Below, in pieces: positions 15,342 to 23,760 of a stretch of 64,000 nucleotides of DNA. The position numbers and the translations under genes were made by a program. Position 1 is the first letter of the stretch. Each line of letters starts with the position of its first letter. The notes beneath the pieces are model-generated. The model was not told the DNA's origin. It was given only the letters and a program-made list of their open reading frames with translations, and did not search any database. This stretch comes from UBA7672 sp965229115 (GTDB taxonomy: Bacteria > Pseudomonadota > Alphaproteobacteria > Caulobacterales > Hyphomonadaceae), in contig CBDDIR010000003.1 of NCBI GenBank assembly GCA_965229115.1, positions 2,542,001 to 2,606,000 of the forward strand. The letters run 5' to 3'.

Positions 15342-15752
15342 TTACTTTTTCGATTGGCCGAGGCCCATCTTCCGCGCGAGCTCGGAGCGCTGCTTCGCAT
15401 AAGCCGGCGCCACCATCGGATAGTCCGCCGGCAGTCCCCACTTCTCGCGATACTCTTCCGGCGACATGTCATAGCGCGTGCGAAGGTGCCGCTTCAGCGA
15501 TTTGAACTTCTTGCCGTCTTCCAGACAGACGATGTGGTCATCCGCCACCGACTTGCGAACCGGAACCGCAGGCTTCAGCTCCTGCTTGGTCTCGACCGTT
15601 CCCCCGCCATCAATCTCGCTCAGGGTCGCGTGCACCCGCTCGATCAATCGCGGCAGGTCCGCCACCGGCACGGAGTTGTGCGCCACGTAAGCGGAGACGA
15701 TGTCCGACACCATCTCGATAAGATGAGAGCCCGCTCGCGATTCGCGTTCCAT
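15342..15752 (-). CDS. mucR: MucR/Ros-family zinc-finger transcriptional regulator
   Basis: 136 residues from ATG 15752. It has the family opening (MVSDIVSAYVAHNSVPVADLPRLI split across residues ~14-36) and the Ros-type finger CLEDGKKFKSLKRHLRTRY followed by MSPEEYREKWGLPADYPMVA. MucR proteins are nucleoid-associated H-NS-like repressors of AT-rich promoters in alphaproteobacteria, controlling surface polysaccharide, motility and cell-cycle genes. A TTG at 15800 would extend the N-terminus by 16 residues without a ribosome site. It follows the antiporter operon by about 135 bases and is probably separately transcribed. Confidence 0.92.
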   Translation of the reverse strand: MERESRAGSHLIEMVSDIVSAYVAHNSVPVADLPRLIERVHATLSEIDGGGTVETKQELKPAVPVRKSVADDHIVCLEDGKKFKSLKRHLRTRYDMSPEEYREKWGLPADYPMVAPAYAKQRSELARKMGLGQSKK

Positions 15753-15888
15753 GTGCTCGTTGTCTTTCGGCCCAGCAGAATCGACTTCAGTCGACGCCAA
15801 TACTGCACCGATATTCTGGTAGTTCTCGGAGACTGTAAATACCGGGGGCTTTTAGGTCGCGGATACGTGTATCGAATGCTGTCCTCAG

Positions 15889-17673
15889 CTATCGAAACAG
15901 CGAAATCACCAGCACAAGACCGAGTATTAGCACCGCCCAGATCGCCGTGGCGCTCAATGGAACCTTGCGCGAGACTACGCCATCGGCCGCGAAGACCTGA
16001 CGGGTCGCGGCCTGAATTCCACCAATGGTTGCCGAAGTCAGGCCAGAAACGATCCGGCCAACCTTCCGAAGCGGCCCCGCCATCGCCCTGCCCGCCACCG
16101 GCCCGGCCTTCCGCCAGAGCCACTCGACATCGAGGATCACCCCCGGCTGCTCCTTCGGATAAGCCCGGACCCACCACACCACCATGAAAGCGAGCCCCGC
16201 AAACACCAGCAGCTGGAGCTGCTGCAGCACGTGAGACATCGAGAACAGGTCCTGCACCAGGAACTCCTGCGCCTGATCCCGGAACGGCAGCAGCGCATAG
16301 AACCAGCCCGGATAAAGTCCGATGATCAGGCAAAGCCCCGCGCCAAGCCCCATCGCGAGCAGCATGTTGAACGGTGCCTCTTCCGGCCGCTTCCCGCTGT
16401 CGCGCGCGAAGAACGTCATGAACGGAACCTTGATGCCCGACATCATCAACCCGCCCGCGCTCGCAAACAGCAGCAGCATCCAGACAGCAAACAATCCGGG
16501 TCCGGATTCAGCCGCCGTCGTGATCATCGTCTTGCTGGTATAGCCCGCGAGGAAAGGCAGCGCCGCCATCGAAGCAGAGCCCGCAAGACACGCCAGCGCC
16601 GTCCACGGCATCGTGCGATGCAGCCCGCCCAGTTCGCTCGCCTTCGTCGTTCCAAGCCGCAGCTGCACCGCGCCCAGCGTCATGAACAACAGCGTCTTGA
16701 ACACGATATGCGCCACCGCATGGGCCGCTGCGCCATTGATCGACAAGGTCGATCCAAGACCGATCGCACACACCATGAGCCCGATCTGGTTGTTGGTCGA
16801 ATAGGCCAGCACTTTCTTGAGATCGTTCTCCATCACGGCGAAGAAAACCGGATAGATCGTCATCGCCGCACCGATCCAGATCAGCGGATCATAGCCCGCA
16901 AAGAACCGCGCCAGCAGATAGACAGCCATCGTCGTCGTGTACGGCGACAGCACGACCGCGCCCGTCTCGGTCGTATTGGGATAGGCATCCGTCAGCCAGT
17001 TATGGATCAGGGGGAAGCCCGCCTTGATCCCAACGCCCACGAGGATCAGCATTCCGCCAAACGTCGACGGATCAATGATCCCGATCACCAGCCCGTTCCA
17101 CAAGCCGCCAAGCCCGGTGATCAGATACGTCCCCGCCTGCACGCCATAGATCGCAGCGCCAGCGGTCAGCAGAAGCCCCGCAATGATCTGGATCGTCAGG
17201 AAACGCATGCCCGCGCGATAGGCCGGCCCCGTCCGCGTCGCAAAGACCAGCAGAGCCGAAGCAATCGTCGCCATCTCTGCGAAGATGACCAGCGTGATCA
17301 GGTCGCCTGCAAACACGACCCCAAGCGCTGCGCCCGCATAGACCAACCCAGCCGCATCCTGCAGCCGGTCACGCCGATGCAGCGAATAGACGCCGCCCAA
17401 GGCAGACGCGATCACGAAGCCAAGCCCGAAGATCAGCGACAGCGAGTCAGGGCGATACAGCGACAGCTGGAAGCCCATGAACACTTCGCGCGACACTTCC
17501 GTGCCCGCCACCGGCGGATACAGCATGACCATCAGCGCGACGACCGGTCCGCCGATCAGCGCAACCGCGCGCGTGAATGCATCCTTCGCCACCGCGACCA
17601 GCAAGGCCGCGATTATGAGGAAGAAGCCGGGGTTCATCGTCACGGCAAAATCGACGAGGCGGTCAACGGTCAC
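15889..17673 (-). CDS. Mrp-type antiporter, NuoL/M-like proton-channel subunit
   Basis: 594 residues from GTG 17673, chosen because GGGGAGG lies eight bases upstream; ATG 17637 is the alternative. About 14 membrane helices with the Proton_antipo_M core. Key residues of the antiporter channel are visible: Glu in VIFAEMATIAS, Lys in GVGIKAGFPLIHNWL and the TDAYPNTTETGAVVLSPYTTTMAVYLLAR helix (split here at 20 or fewer per motif in other entries) with broken-helix His in HAVAHIVFKTLLF. It is the last gene of the operon and overlaps the small membrane protein gene by 11 bases. It is one of three NuoL/M/N-like subunits encoded here. Confidence 0.85.
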   Translation of the reverse strand: MTVDRLVDFAVTMNPGFFLIIAALLVAVAKDAFTRAVALIGGPVVALMVMLYPPVAGTEVSREVFMGFQLSLYRPDSLSLIFGLGFVIASALGGVYSLHRRDRLQDAAGLVYAGAALGVVFAGDLITLVIFAEMATIASALLVFATRTGPAYRAGMRFLTIQIIAGLLLTAGAAIYGVQAGTYLITGLGGLWNGLVIGIIDPSTFGGMLILVGVGIKAGFPLIHNWLTDAYPNTTETGAVVLSPYTTTMAVYLLARFFAGYDPLIWIGAAMTIYPVFFAVMENDLKKVLAYSTNNQIGLMVCAIGLGSTLSINGAAAHAVAHIVFKTLLFMTLGAVQLRLGTTKASELGGLHRTMPWTALACLAGSASMAALPFLAGYTSKTMITTAAESGPGLFAVWMLLLFASAGGLMMSGIKVPFMTFFARDSGKRPEEAPFNMLLAMGLGAGLCLIIGLYPGWFYALLPFRDQAQEFLVQDLFSMSHVLQQLQLLVFAGLAFMVVWWVRAYPKEQPGVILDVEWLWRKAGPVAGRAMAGPLRKVGRIVSGLTSATIGGIQAATRQVFAADGVVSRKVPLSATAIWAVLILGLVLVISLFR

Positions 17674-18022
17674 GGCCGGCCTCCCCGCTGCGCGTGTCGT
17701 AGTAATCTTCCGGCCGCCGCAGCAGCTTGCCGAGCGGCCAGCCGCTCAACACGACGATGCCGCAGCCCACGAAGCCGACAATTCCAAAGAAGCCCGGCAT
17801 GTTTGCAAGGCTCGTCACATTCTTGCCGGACAGCACCGTCTCGAGCGCAACCAGCACCGCGCCGAGCGCCGCGAGCAGCGCCATCGCGACACGGAAGAAG
17901 AACCTGCTGCGCATCCACGAGAACAGCAGCACCGACAGCGGATGCTCGCCCGGCTCGCCGAGCTGGACCTTCTCCTTCACGGGTTTCTCTTCCGCAGGCG
18001 CTTGCTCGATCGGTTCACTCAT
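17663..18022 (-). CDS. Small two-helix membrane protein of the Mrp operon
   Basis: 119 residues from ATG 18022, whose ATG overlaps the TGA of the preceding antiporter subunit (ATGA). The first 40 residues are Glu/Pro/Lys-rich and cytoplasmic in character; two hydrophobic helices follow (about 43-63 and 75-95), then a basic tail (LGKLLRRPEDYYDTR). I do not recognise a family, and it is not one of the standard seven Mrp subunits. Tight overlap on both sides indicates it is made with the complex and may be an accessory subunit. Confidence 0.8.
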   Translation of the reverse strand: MSEPIEQAPAEEKPVKEKVQLGEPGEHPLSVLLFSWMRSRFFFRVAMALLAALGAVLVALETVLSGKNVTSLANMPGFFGIVGFVGCGIVVLSGWPLGKLLRRPEDYYDTRSGEAGRDR

Positions 18023-19500
18023 CGCGCTCTCTCCGCGATCGGCGCCAGATACTGGACAATCTCGTCGGCGAGCACGAACAGCACGAGGCACATCGCGGCG
18101 GTAACGATCAACGCCGCAACTGCCGGTCCCGGCGCGCCTCCCGGACGGATAAAGCCGCGCGAGGCAACCTCGCCCTGCGCCGGCAACAGGCCGCGCACCG
18201 CAACCGGCACGAGATAGAGCAGCCCAAGCAGCGACGACACGATCATCGCCGCCGCCGTAATCCATTCGAGCGTTCCGAACGCTGCCGTGATCAGCAGGAA
18301 TTTCGACCACATGCCCGCAAACGGCGGCAGCCCGACGACGCACAATGCACCTATCAGGAAACAGCTGAACACGATCGGCATCGGGCGACCAAGTGCACGC
18401 ATCTCCGAGACCTTGCTGGCGCCCGTCGCCACATAGATCGCACCCGCGCAGAAGAAGAGCGTCACCTTCGCAAACGCATGCACCAGCATGTGCAACCCGC
18501 CCGCCACAAGCCCCGCCCCAACCGGCAACAATGCCGCCGACGTGACATAGGCAAGCTGGCCTACAGTCGACCAGGCCAGACGCGACTTCAGATCATCCTT
18601 CGTCATCGCGACGATGGACGAAATGACAATCGTCGCCGCCGCCACCCACAGCAGCCATCCCGCCGCCGGCAGGATAGAGATCAGGTCGGGCCCGAAAATG
18701 TAGGCCGACGTCTTCAGGATGACGAACACGCCAGCCTTCACGACGGCCACAGCATGCAGCAGCGCAGAGACCGGCGCAGGCGCCACCATCGCGCTCGGCA
18801 ACCAGCCATGCAGCGGCATCAACGCCGCCTTCGCGGCTCCAAAGACGAGCAACAGCAGCAGCGCATTGCCCGCCACCAGATCGACCTTGCCGAACAGCAG
18901 CCCGCCCTGCGTGAACGCAGTCGACCCGGCCACGATCTGCACGCCGATGATCCCCGGCAGCAACAAGACAAGCGATGCCCCCACCAGCGTCGCCAGATAG
19001 ATCCGCCCCGCCTTTCGCGCACGCGCGTCGCCTGCATGCGTCACCAGCGGATAAGTCGCGAAGGTCAGCGCCTCGTAGAAGATGAACAGCGTGAACAGGT
19101 TCGCCGCCATCGCGATGCCCATCACCGCGAACATCGCCAGTGCAAAGCACACATAGAACCGCGTCTGGTTCGCCTCGCGCCTGCCCCGCATATAGCCGAT
19201 GGAGAACAGCGAGTTCACGCCCCACAACAGGCTGGCCATCAGCGCGAACAAAGCCCCAAGCGGCTCAAGCCTGAACGCGATCTCCAGCCCCGCCATTGGC
19301 CGGGCAAGCACCCAGTTCGGCGGATCGCCCGCGCCTGTGCGCACAAACATCGTGATGGTGATGATCGACAGGCCAACGCACGTGACCATCGTCAACGTCT
19401 CGCGCACATCCGGCATGCGCCCGACAGCATAGATCGCCGCCGCCCCAAACAGCGGCACAATCAGCGCCAGCATGATCAGCAGTTCGCCGCTACCCGTCAT
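18019..19500 (-). CDS. Mrp-type antiporter, MrpD/NuoM-N-like subunit (second)
   Basis: 493 residues from ATG 19500. Proton_antipo_M family with about 14 helices. The channel Glu (LFIFYEALTFATYPLV) and Lys (FGAAKAALMPLHGWLP) are in place, and HAFAKVTLFFCAGAIY carries the broken-helix Lys. It is similar in layout to the next gene upstream and probably arose by duplication. In the complex such subunits couple sodium or potassium export to proton entry. ATG overlaps the stop of the upstream gene by four bases. Confidence 0.88.
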   Translation of the reverse strand: MTGSGELLIMLALIVPLFGAAAIYAVGRMPDVRETLTMVTCVGLSIITITMFVRTGAGDPPNWVLARPMAGLEIAFRLEPLGALFALMASLLWGVNSLFSIGYMRGRREANQTRFYVCFALAMFAVMGIAMAANLFTLFIFYEALTFATYPLVTHAGDARARKAGRIYLATLVGASLVLLLPGIIGVQIVAGSTAFTQGGLLFGKVDLVAGNALLLLLVFGAAKAALMPLHGWLPSAMVAPAPVSALLHAVAVVKAGVFVILKTSAYIFGPDLISILPAAGWLLWVAAATIVISSIVAMTKDDLKSRLAWSTVGQLAYVTSAALLPVGAGLVAGGLHMLVHAFAKVTLFFCAGAIYVATGASKVSEMRALGRPMPIVFSCFLIGALCVVGLPPFAGMWSKFLLITAAFGTLEWITAAAMIVSSLLGLLYLVPVAVRGLLPAQGEVASRGFIRPGGAPGPAVAALIVTAAMCLVLFVLADEIVQYLAPIAERAR

Positions 19501-21017
19501 GGCGCACCCAACAGCGCGCGCGAAGCAGCATTGGCCAGCTGCTCCGGGAATGACGCATCGACGCCGAAGATGACGCAGAGGCCAGCAATGACGAACAGAG
19601 GCGCAAGCGCGCCAACCGGCGCTTCCTTCGCGCGCTGCGCGCCTGCGGGCGCTGGGCGGAAGAATACCGCCTCGATCATCCGGCCAACATATAGCAGCGT
19701 CAGCAACGAGGCGATCGCAAGCACCACGGCGATCCAGACCTGCCCCGCCTGCAGCGCCGCCTCGATCAGCTGCCACTTGGCGAGGAAGCCTATGGTCAGC
19801 GGCGCGCCTGCAAGACTCGCGGAACCAACCGCGAAAGCCGTCGCCGACCATGGCGCATCACGCGCAATGCCGGCGATATCGTCGAGCGTCCTGAAGCGCA
19901 GGCTGAGCGCGAGGCCGCCGATCGCCATGAACAACGTCATCTTGAGCAGCGCATGCGCCAGCAGATAAAGCATCGCGCTGGAGAAGCCCGCGCTCGTCGC
20001 CAGCGAGAGTCCGAGCAGGATGAAGCCCACCTGCGCCACCGACGAGAAAGCCAGGATGCGGCGCACCTCTTTCTCGAAGACCGCCTGAAGCGAGCAGACG
20101 ATCGCGGCGGTCGCGGCCAACGGCGCAAGCACCCAATGGATGAACATTTGCCCAAAGCCAGCGCCGACCGGGAAGATGTCGAAGATGAACCGCGCCATCA
20201 GGTAGAGCGACGCTTTGGTGGCGGTCGCGGCAAGGAAGATCGAAATCAGCGACGGCGCATAGGCATACGCGCCCGGCAACCATCCATGCAGCGGGAACAT
20301 CGCCGCCTTGATGCCGAGCCCGACAATGACAAACGCAAACCCCGCCTGAACGACCGTGCTGTCGCTGAGCGTCGCCAGACGCGCGGCCATGTCGTGCATG
20401 TTGAGCGTGCCCGTCGCGGCATAGAGGAAGCCGAGCCCGATCAGGTAGAAGGTCGCGCCGATCGTGCCCATGATCAGATAGTTGAACGCGGCCGGCAGAG
20501 CCCGCCTGTCCCGCGCCTCGCCGATCGCGATGAGCGCGTATGTGCCAATCGACGAGACTTCGAGGAACACGAACGCGTTGAACGTGTCGCCCGTCGCGAC
20601 AAGGCCAAGCAGCCCCGCCTGGCACAGCATGAAACCAGCCTGCACCAGCACGTGCTTCTCGGCGCGAACCTCTGCGGTAAGCGAATGTCCGGAATAGACA
20701 GACGCGATGACGCCCGCGCTGGAGATCAGCAGCGCCATCATCGCGCCAAGGCCATCAACGTGGAAGGCGATACCAAGTGGCGGCGCAAAGCCGCCGAAGG
20801 TGTAGGTGACCGAACCATGGCGCGCAGCTTCGCCGACAAGCGTCAGCGCCATCCACGCCGCGAAGATCGATCCCGTCACCGAGATCATCCAGCTGATCCG
20901 CGCGCTCGGCGCCAATGCAGCTGCGCAAGCGGCAATCAGCGGCGCAGCAACCAGCAGCACCGGCGCATGCACGGCCAGCACCGGAGGCGCCGCATGGAGA
21001 GCATCAAGCGCAATCAC
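19497..21017 (-). CDS. mrpD: Na+/H+ antiporter subunit MrpD
   Basis: 506 residues from GTG 21017, which overlaps the TGA of mrpC (GTGA). It has the classic MrpD pattern: HAPVLLVAAPLIAACAAAL-like first helix, FVFLEVSSIGTYALIAIG with the channel Glu, GLGIKAAMFPLHGWLPGAY with the channel Lys, and LAHALLKMTLFMAIGGL. It is one of the two core proton-translocating subunits in Mrp complexes of the cytoplasmic membrane. Usually 490-500 residues, so length is normal. Confidence 0.92.
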   Translation of the reverse strand: MIALDALHAAPPVLAVHAPVLLVAAPLIAACAAALAPSARISWMISVTGSIFAAWMALTLVGEAARHGSVTYTFGGFAPPLGIAFHVDGLGAMMALLISSAGVIASVYSGHSLTAEVRAEKHVLVQAGFMLCQAGLLGLVATGDTFNAFVFLEVSSIGTYALIAIGEARDRRALPAAFNYLIMGTIGATFYLIGLGFLYAATGTLNMHDMAARLATLSDSTVVQAGFAFVIVGLGIKAAMFPLHGWLPGAYAYAPSLISIFLAATATKASLYLMARFIFDIFPVGAGFGQMFIHWVLAPLAATAAIVCSLQAVFEKEVRRILAFSSVAQVGFILLGLSLATSAGFSSAMLYLLAHALLKMTLFMAIGGLALSLRFRTLDDIAGIARDAPWSATAFAVGSASLAGAPLTIGFLAKWQLIEAALQAGQVWIAVVLAIASLLTLLYVGRMIEAVFFRPAPAGAQRAKEAPVGALAPLFVIAGLCVIFGVDASFPEQLANAASRALLGAP

Positions 21018-21463
21018 GCTTGCGGGCCCGGCTGTATCGCTTCGACGCGGCTCAACACATCGATTTCGGTGGCCTCGACTGATCCGAACGCCTCGCGAAT
21101 GCGCACGGCTATCGCAAGGCCAACGGCCAGCGTTGCCACGCTGACGACGATTGCCGTGAGGATCAGCGCGTGAAGCAGCGGGTTCCCGTATACGATGCCC
21201 TCAACGCCGCGTTGCGCGACATAGGCGTGATCGAGCTGGCTCGCGAGCGCCTTCGCGGCCTCGCTGCCCGCTTCAACCTTGATCGGCGCCGTGCCGCCCG
21301 AAACCTTGGCCAGGCTGATGAAGAACAAGCCCGACGATGTCTGGAACATCGCCAGACCGATCATCCGCTTGATCAGATTGCCGCTCGAGAAGACGAGGAA
21401 CAGCCCCGCCATCAAGAGGAAAACGACAACCACATAATTGAAGTGCGTCGCGAAGAAGCTCAT
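21014..21463 (-). CDS. mrpC: Na+/H+ antiporter subunit MrpC
   Basis: 149 residues from ATG 21463. NuoK-like with three helices: FLLMAGLFLVFSSGNLIKRM, LAMFQTSSGLFFISL and LLHALILTAIVVSVATLAVG. The DPLxxALxLTAIVI motif of MrpC is represented as NPLLHALILTAIVV. It is longer than the usual ~110 residues because of an inserted loop between helices 2 and 3 (about 52-85). Four-base overlaps with both neighbours show tight coupling. Confidence 0.9.
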   Translation of the reverse strand: MSFFATHFNYVVVVFLLMAGLFLVFSSGNLIKRMIGLAMFQTSSGLFFISLAKVSGGTAPIKVEAGSEAAKALASQLDHAYVAQRGVEGIVYGNPLLHALILTAIVVSVATLAVGLAIAVRIREAFGSVEATEIDVLSRVEAIQPGPQA

Positions 21464-22536
21464 CGCCTCGCCTCCCGCCGCGCGTCTTCCACCGTGCGAC
21501 CGGCAAAGCCATAGAACACCGTCACCATGGTCGCGGTAACCGTCAGCAGCACGCCAAGCTCGATGACCAGAATGCCGGCATGCTGCCCCCAATGCGGCGC
21601 GTGTCCGGTATCGCCCAGGATCCAGCCGGGGATCTGTTTCTCGATCTCTGGCGGGAACAGATAATCATAGTCGAGGAAGCCCCCGCCATTGATCATGCAG
21701 ATAACGCCAACGCCCGCGTACAGCAGCACCCCGATCGACGCGACGCTGCGCGCCACACGTGGCGGAATAGCCTTCATCGTCTCGCGCAGGCCGAACACCA
21801 GTGCATGCAGGATGATCGCCGCCGCCATGATCACACCGGCCTGGAAGCCTCCTCCCGCGCCGAGATCGCCATGGAACTGCACATAGAGCGCGAACAGCGC
21901 GATCAACGGGATCAGCAGCTTCGCGGCAACTCGCAACGTAACGTGATGATCACCCAGCTGGGCCGGCGGCGGCGCAAGGCTGGAGCGCGGACCGAAGCCG
22001 AGCATCAGCGCCACACCAAGGCCGGCTGCAAAGATCACCGCCGTCTCGCCCAGCGTATCGAGCCCGCGATAACTCGCCAGCACCGCCGTCACCATGTTTG
22101 GGATGCCGATGTCCTGCTGTGTCCGCTCGATATAAGCGCGACCGACATGCGTGTTTGCGGGCGAAGCTGCATCGCCAAGCTCGGGCAATCCCATCGCCGC
22201 ATAAACCAGCACGCCGCCAACGGCTGCGCAGATCAACAAAGGCGCAACGATCTTGCGCCCGGCAGTTCTCTTCGCCTCGGCGCGCGTCAGCAGGATCGCG
22301 CCCAGCAGGATGATGGTCGAAACGCCCGCACCAACAACGGCCTCGGTGAACGCCACATCGGGCGCGTCCATAACGACCAGCCAGATCGCGCTGATCATCG
22401 AATAGGCGCCGAACAGGATGATCGCGGCCAGCAAGCTGCGCGTCTGCACGATCGCGCCAGCCACGACCAGCAGCATGACCAGCAACGCAATGTCGAGCAC
22501 AAGGCTAGCTTGTATGGATGAGGACAGGGTGATCAC
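21460..22536 (-). CDS. MrpA C-terminal part fused to MrpB
   Basis: 358 residues from GTG 22536. Residues ~10-85 match the DUF4040/MbhD segment (SLLAAIILFGAYSMISAIW, DAPDVAFTEAVVGAG). Residues ~100-185 match the MbhE-like part of MrpA, including YRGLDTLGETAV, the equivalent of the conserved FRGFDTLGE. Residues ~205-350 are MnhB/MrpB (LIALFALYVQFHGDLGAGGG, FQAGVIMAAAIILHAL). Thus the C-terminal membrane part of canonical MrpA is joined to MrpB while the NuoL-like part of MrpA is encoded separately downstream. The arrangement recalls Mrp/Mbh-type modules of archaea and some proteobacteria. Confidence 0.88.
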   Translation of the reverse strand: MITLSSSIQASLVLDIALLVMLLVVAGAIVQTRSLLAAIILFGAYSMISAIWLVVMDAPDVAFTEAVVGAGVSTIILLGAILLTRAEAKRTAGRKIVAPLLICAAVGGVLVYAAMGLPELGDAASPANTHVGRAYIERTQQDIGIPNMVTAVLASYRGLDTLGETAVIFAAGLGVALMLGFGPRSSLAPPPAQLGDHHVTLRVAAKLLIPLIALFALYVQFHGDLGAGGGFQAGVIMAAAIILHALVFGLRETMKAIPPRVARSVASIGVLLYAGVGVICMINGGGFLDYDYLFPPEIEKQIPGWILGDTGHAPHWGQHAGILVIELGVLLTVTATMVTVFYGFAGRTVEDARREARR

Positions 22537-22895
22537 GGCGCGTCTGCCTCGCGCGGAGTTTGCCGCCGCTCATCGGCGCGCATGATCTGGAATGTGCCGA
22601 TACGCGGCTGGTGGCCCGACCCAAACGCCGCATTCGCCAGCGCGTTCGCCGCCACCGGCGTCGTCAGCATGACGAACATCCAGATAAACACCAGCTTCAG
22701 CGTCGTCGCGCTAAGCCCCGCAATCAGGCAAAGACCCAGCAACACCAGACTGGCGCCAGCCGTATCCGTGATGCTCGCCGCATGGATGCGCGTGTAAACG
22801 TCAGGAAACTTCAGCACGCCGATTGCGCCGAGAATGGACAGCGCAACGCCGATGATAACAAACCCGGCGCCGATCCAGGAGAATACATCAGCCAT
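22533..22895 (-). CDS. mrpG: Na+/H+ antiporter subunit MrpG
   Basis: 120 residues from ATG 22895, with GGAGG upstream; a further upstream start at 22910 is less likely. Three helices and the family segment AIGVLKFPDVYTRIHAASIT (20 residues or fewer quoted) followed by LIAGLSATTLKLVFIWMFV identify MrpG/MnhG. The C-terminus beyond ~95 is polar and variable. It overlaps mrpF by eight bases and mrpB by four. Confidence 0.93.
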   Translation of the reverse strand: MADVFSWIGAGFVIIGVALSILGAIGVLKFPDVYTRIHAASITDTAGASLVLLGLCLIAGLSATTLKLVFIWMFVMLTTPVAANALANAAFGSGHQPRIGTFQIMRADERRQTPREADAP

Positions 22896-23187
22896 CGCCA
22901 GCCTCCTCACCCGGAGACGCGCCGAGCGGCTGGCCCAGCGCGCGATAGCGGAAGAACTTCATCAGCGCGATCGTCGCGATGAAATTGATCAGCGCATAGA
23001 CGATTGCGATATCGAGAAAGGCCGGGCGGCCAAACATGAAGCCGATCACGGCCAGCAGCAGCACAGCTTTTGTGCCGAACGAATTGACGGCGAGGATACG
23101 ATCGTAGTGCGATGGGCCTGCGATCGCACGCGCGATCATCATCGCCATGGCGACGAGCAGCCCCACCGTGCCAGCCAGTAACATCAT
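22888..23187 (-). CDS. mrpF: Na+/H+ antiporter subunit MrpF
   Basis: 99 residues from ATG 23187 (a second ATG follows directly). The three-helix MrpF pattern is complete: ARAIAGPSHYDRILAVNSFG with the conserved GPxxxDRILAxN, then FMFGRPAFLDIAIVYALINF containing the conserved Asp of the sodium path, then ALMKFFRYR. It has been proposed in the family to take part in sodium transfer. It lies directly after mrpE with a two-base gap. Confidence 0.94.
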   Translation of the reverse strand: MMLLAGTVGLLVAMAMMIARAIAGPSHYDRILAVNSFGTKAVLLLAVIGFMFGRPAFLDIAIVYALINFIATIALMKFFRYRALGQPLGASPGEEAGDG

Positions 23188-23189
23188 GG

Positions 23190-23672
23190 CTAGCGCCCCT
23201 TGCCGTCTGCAGCGGCAGCGGCTTTGCGATCCATCTCGGCAAAGCTCGCAGCAGGCGACGTCTCGCGCACCAGCGCGTGGACCTGCAGTTGATCGCTATC
23301 GACATCGACCGTCACGGTGCCAGGCGTCAGCGTGATCGAATTGGCGAACACCGCCTTGCCGAGATCGGTTGTCGTGGCGGTGGTGACGGTCACCATCACC
23401 GGATCGATCGCATGGCTCGGCCCGAGGATCTTGCGGATCACCGCGACATTCGCCTTCACGATCTCGACCATCATCCAGCCGCCATAGACCAGCATCTGCG
23501 GAACTCGGTGATAGGGAGAGGCATCGCGGTCGATGATCTTGAGCCGCGCCGCAAGCCACAGGACGAGCAGCACCGAAATCACGCCGAGAAACAGGAACAG
23601 CGGCGCGGTTTCGCCAGACAGCGCAAACCAGAAAATCGCCAGCGCCGCGAGAAGGCCCGGAAGATAAGCCAT
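23190..23672 (-). CDS. mrpE: Na+/H+ antiporter subunit MrpE, first gene of the operon
   Basis: 160 residues from ATG 23672 with GGAGGACCGAAGGAC upstream. Two N-terminal helices are followed by the cytoplasmic MrpE domain: YGGWMMVEIVKANVAVIRKI, then FANSITLTPGTVTVDVDSDQ with the conserved NSITLTPGT, and HALVRETSP. It is the first gene of the nine-gene run mrpE-F-G-(A'B)-C-D-D2-small protein-NuoL-like. The complex exports sodium or potassium for pH and salt homeostasis. The 88 bases upstream must hold the operon promoter, which I cannot pinpoint. Confidence 0.94.
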   Translation of the reverse strand: MAYLPGLLAALAIFWFALSGETAPLFLFLGVISVLLVLWLAARLKIIDRDASPYHRVPQMLVYGGWMMVEIVKANVAVIRKILGPSHAIDPVMVTVTTATTTDLGKAVFANSITLTPGTVTVDVDSDQLQVHALVRETSPAASFAEMDRKAAAAADGKGR

Positions 23673-23760
23673 GTCCTTCGGTCCTCCCTCTCAGGCGCCA
23701 GAAGCGACTTGAACCACTCTATCGGAAATTGCCAGTGAATCCGGTCGCGCGAATACGCGA

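Noticed and set aside
13719..16187. An 822-codon open frame on the plus strand
   Set aside because: After about 14106 it runs through a repeat, then antisense to the PAS and MucR genes, and its composition (Arg/Pro/Ser) is that of a shadow frame in GC-rich DNA.
16231..19968. A 1245-codon open frame on the plus strand
   Set aside because: It is exactly antisense to the Mrp antiporter genes; Arg/His/Gln-rich composition with no domains marks it as a shadow.
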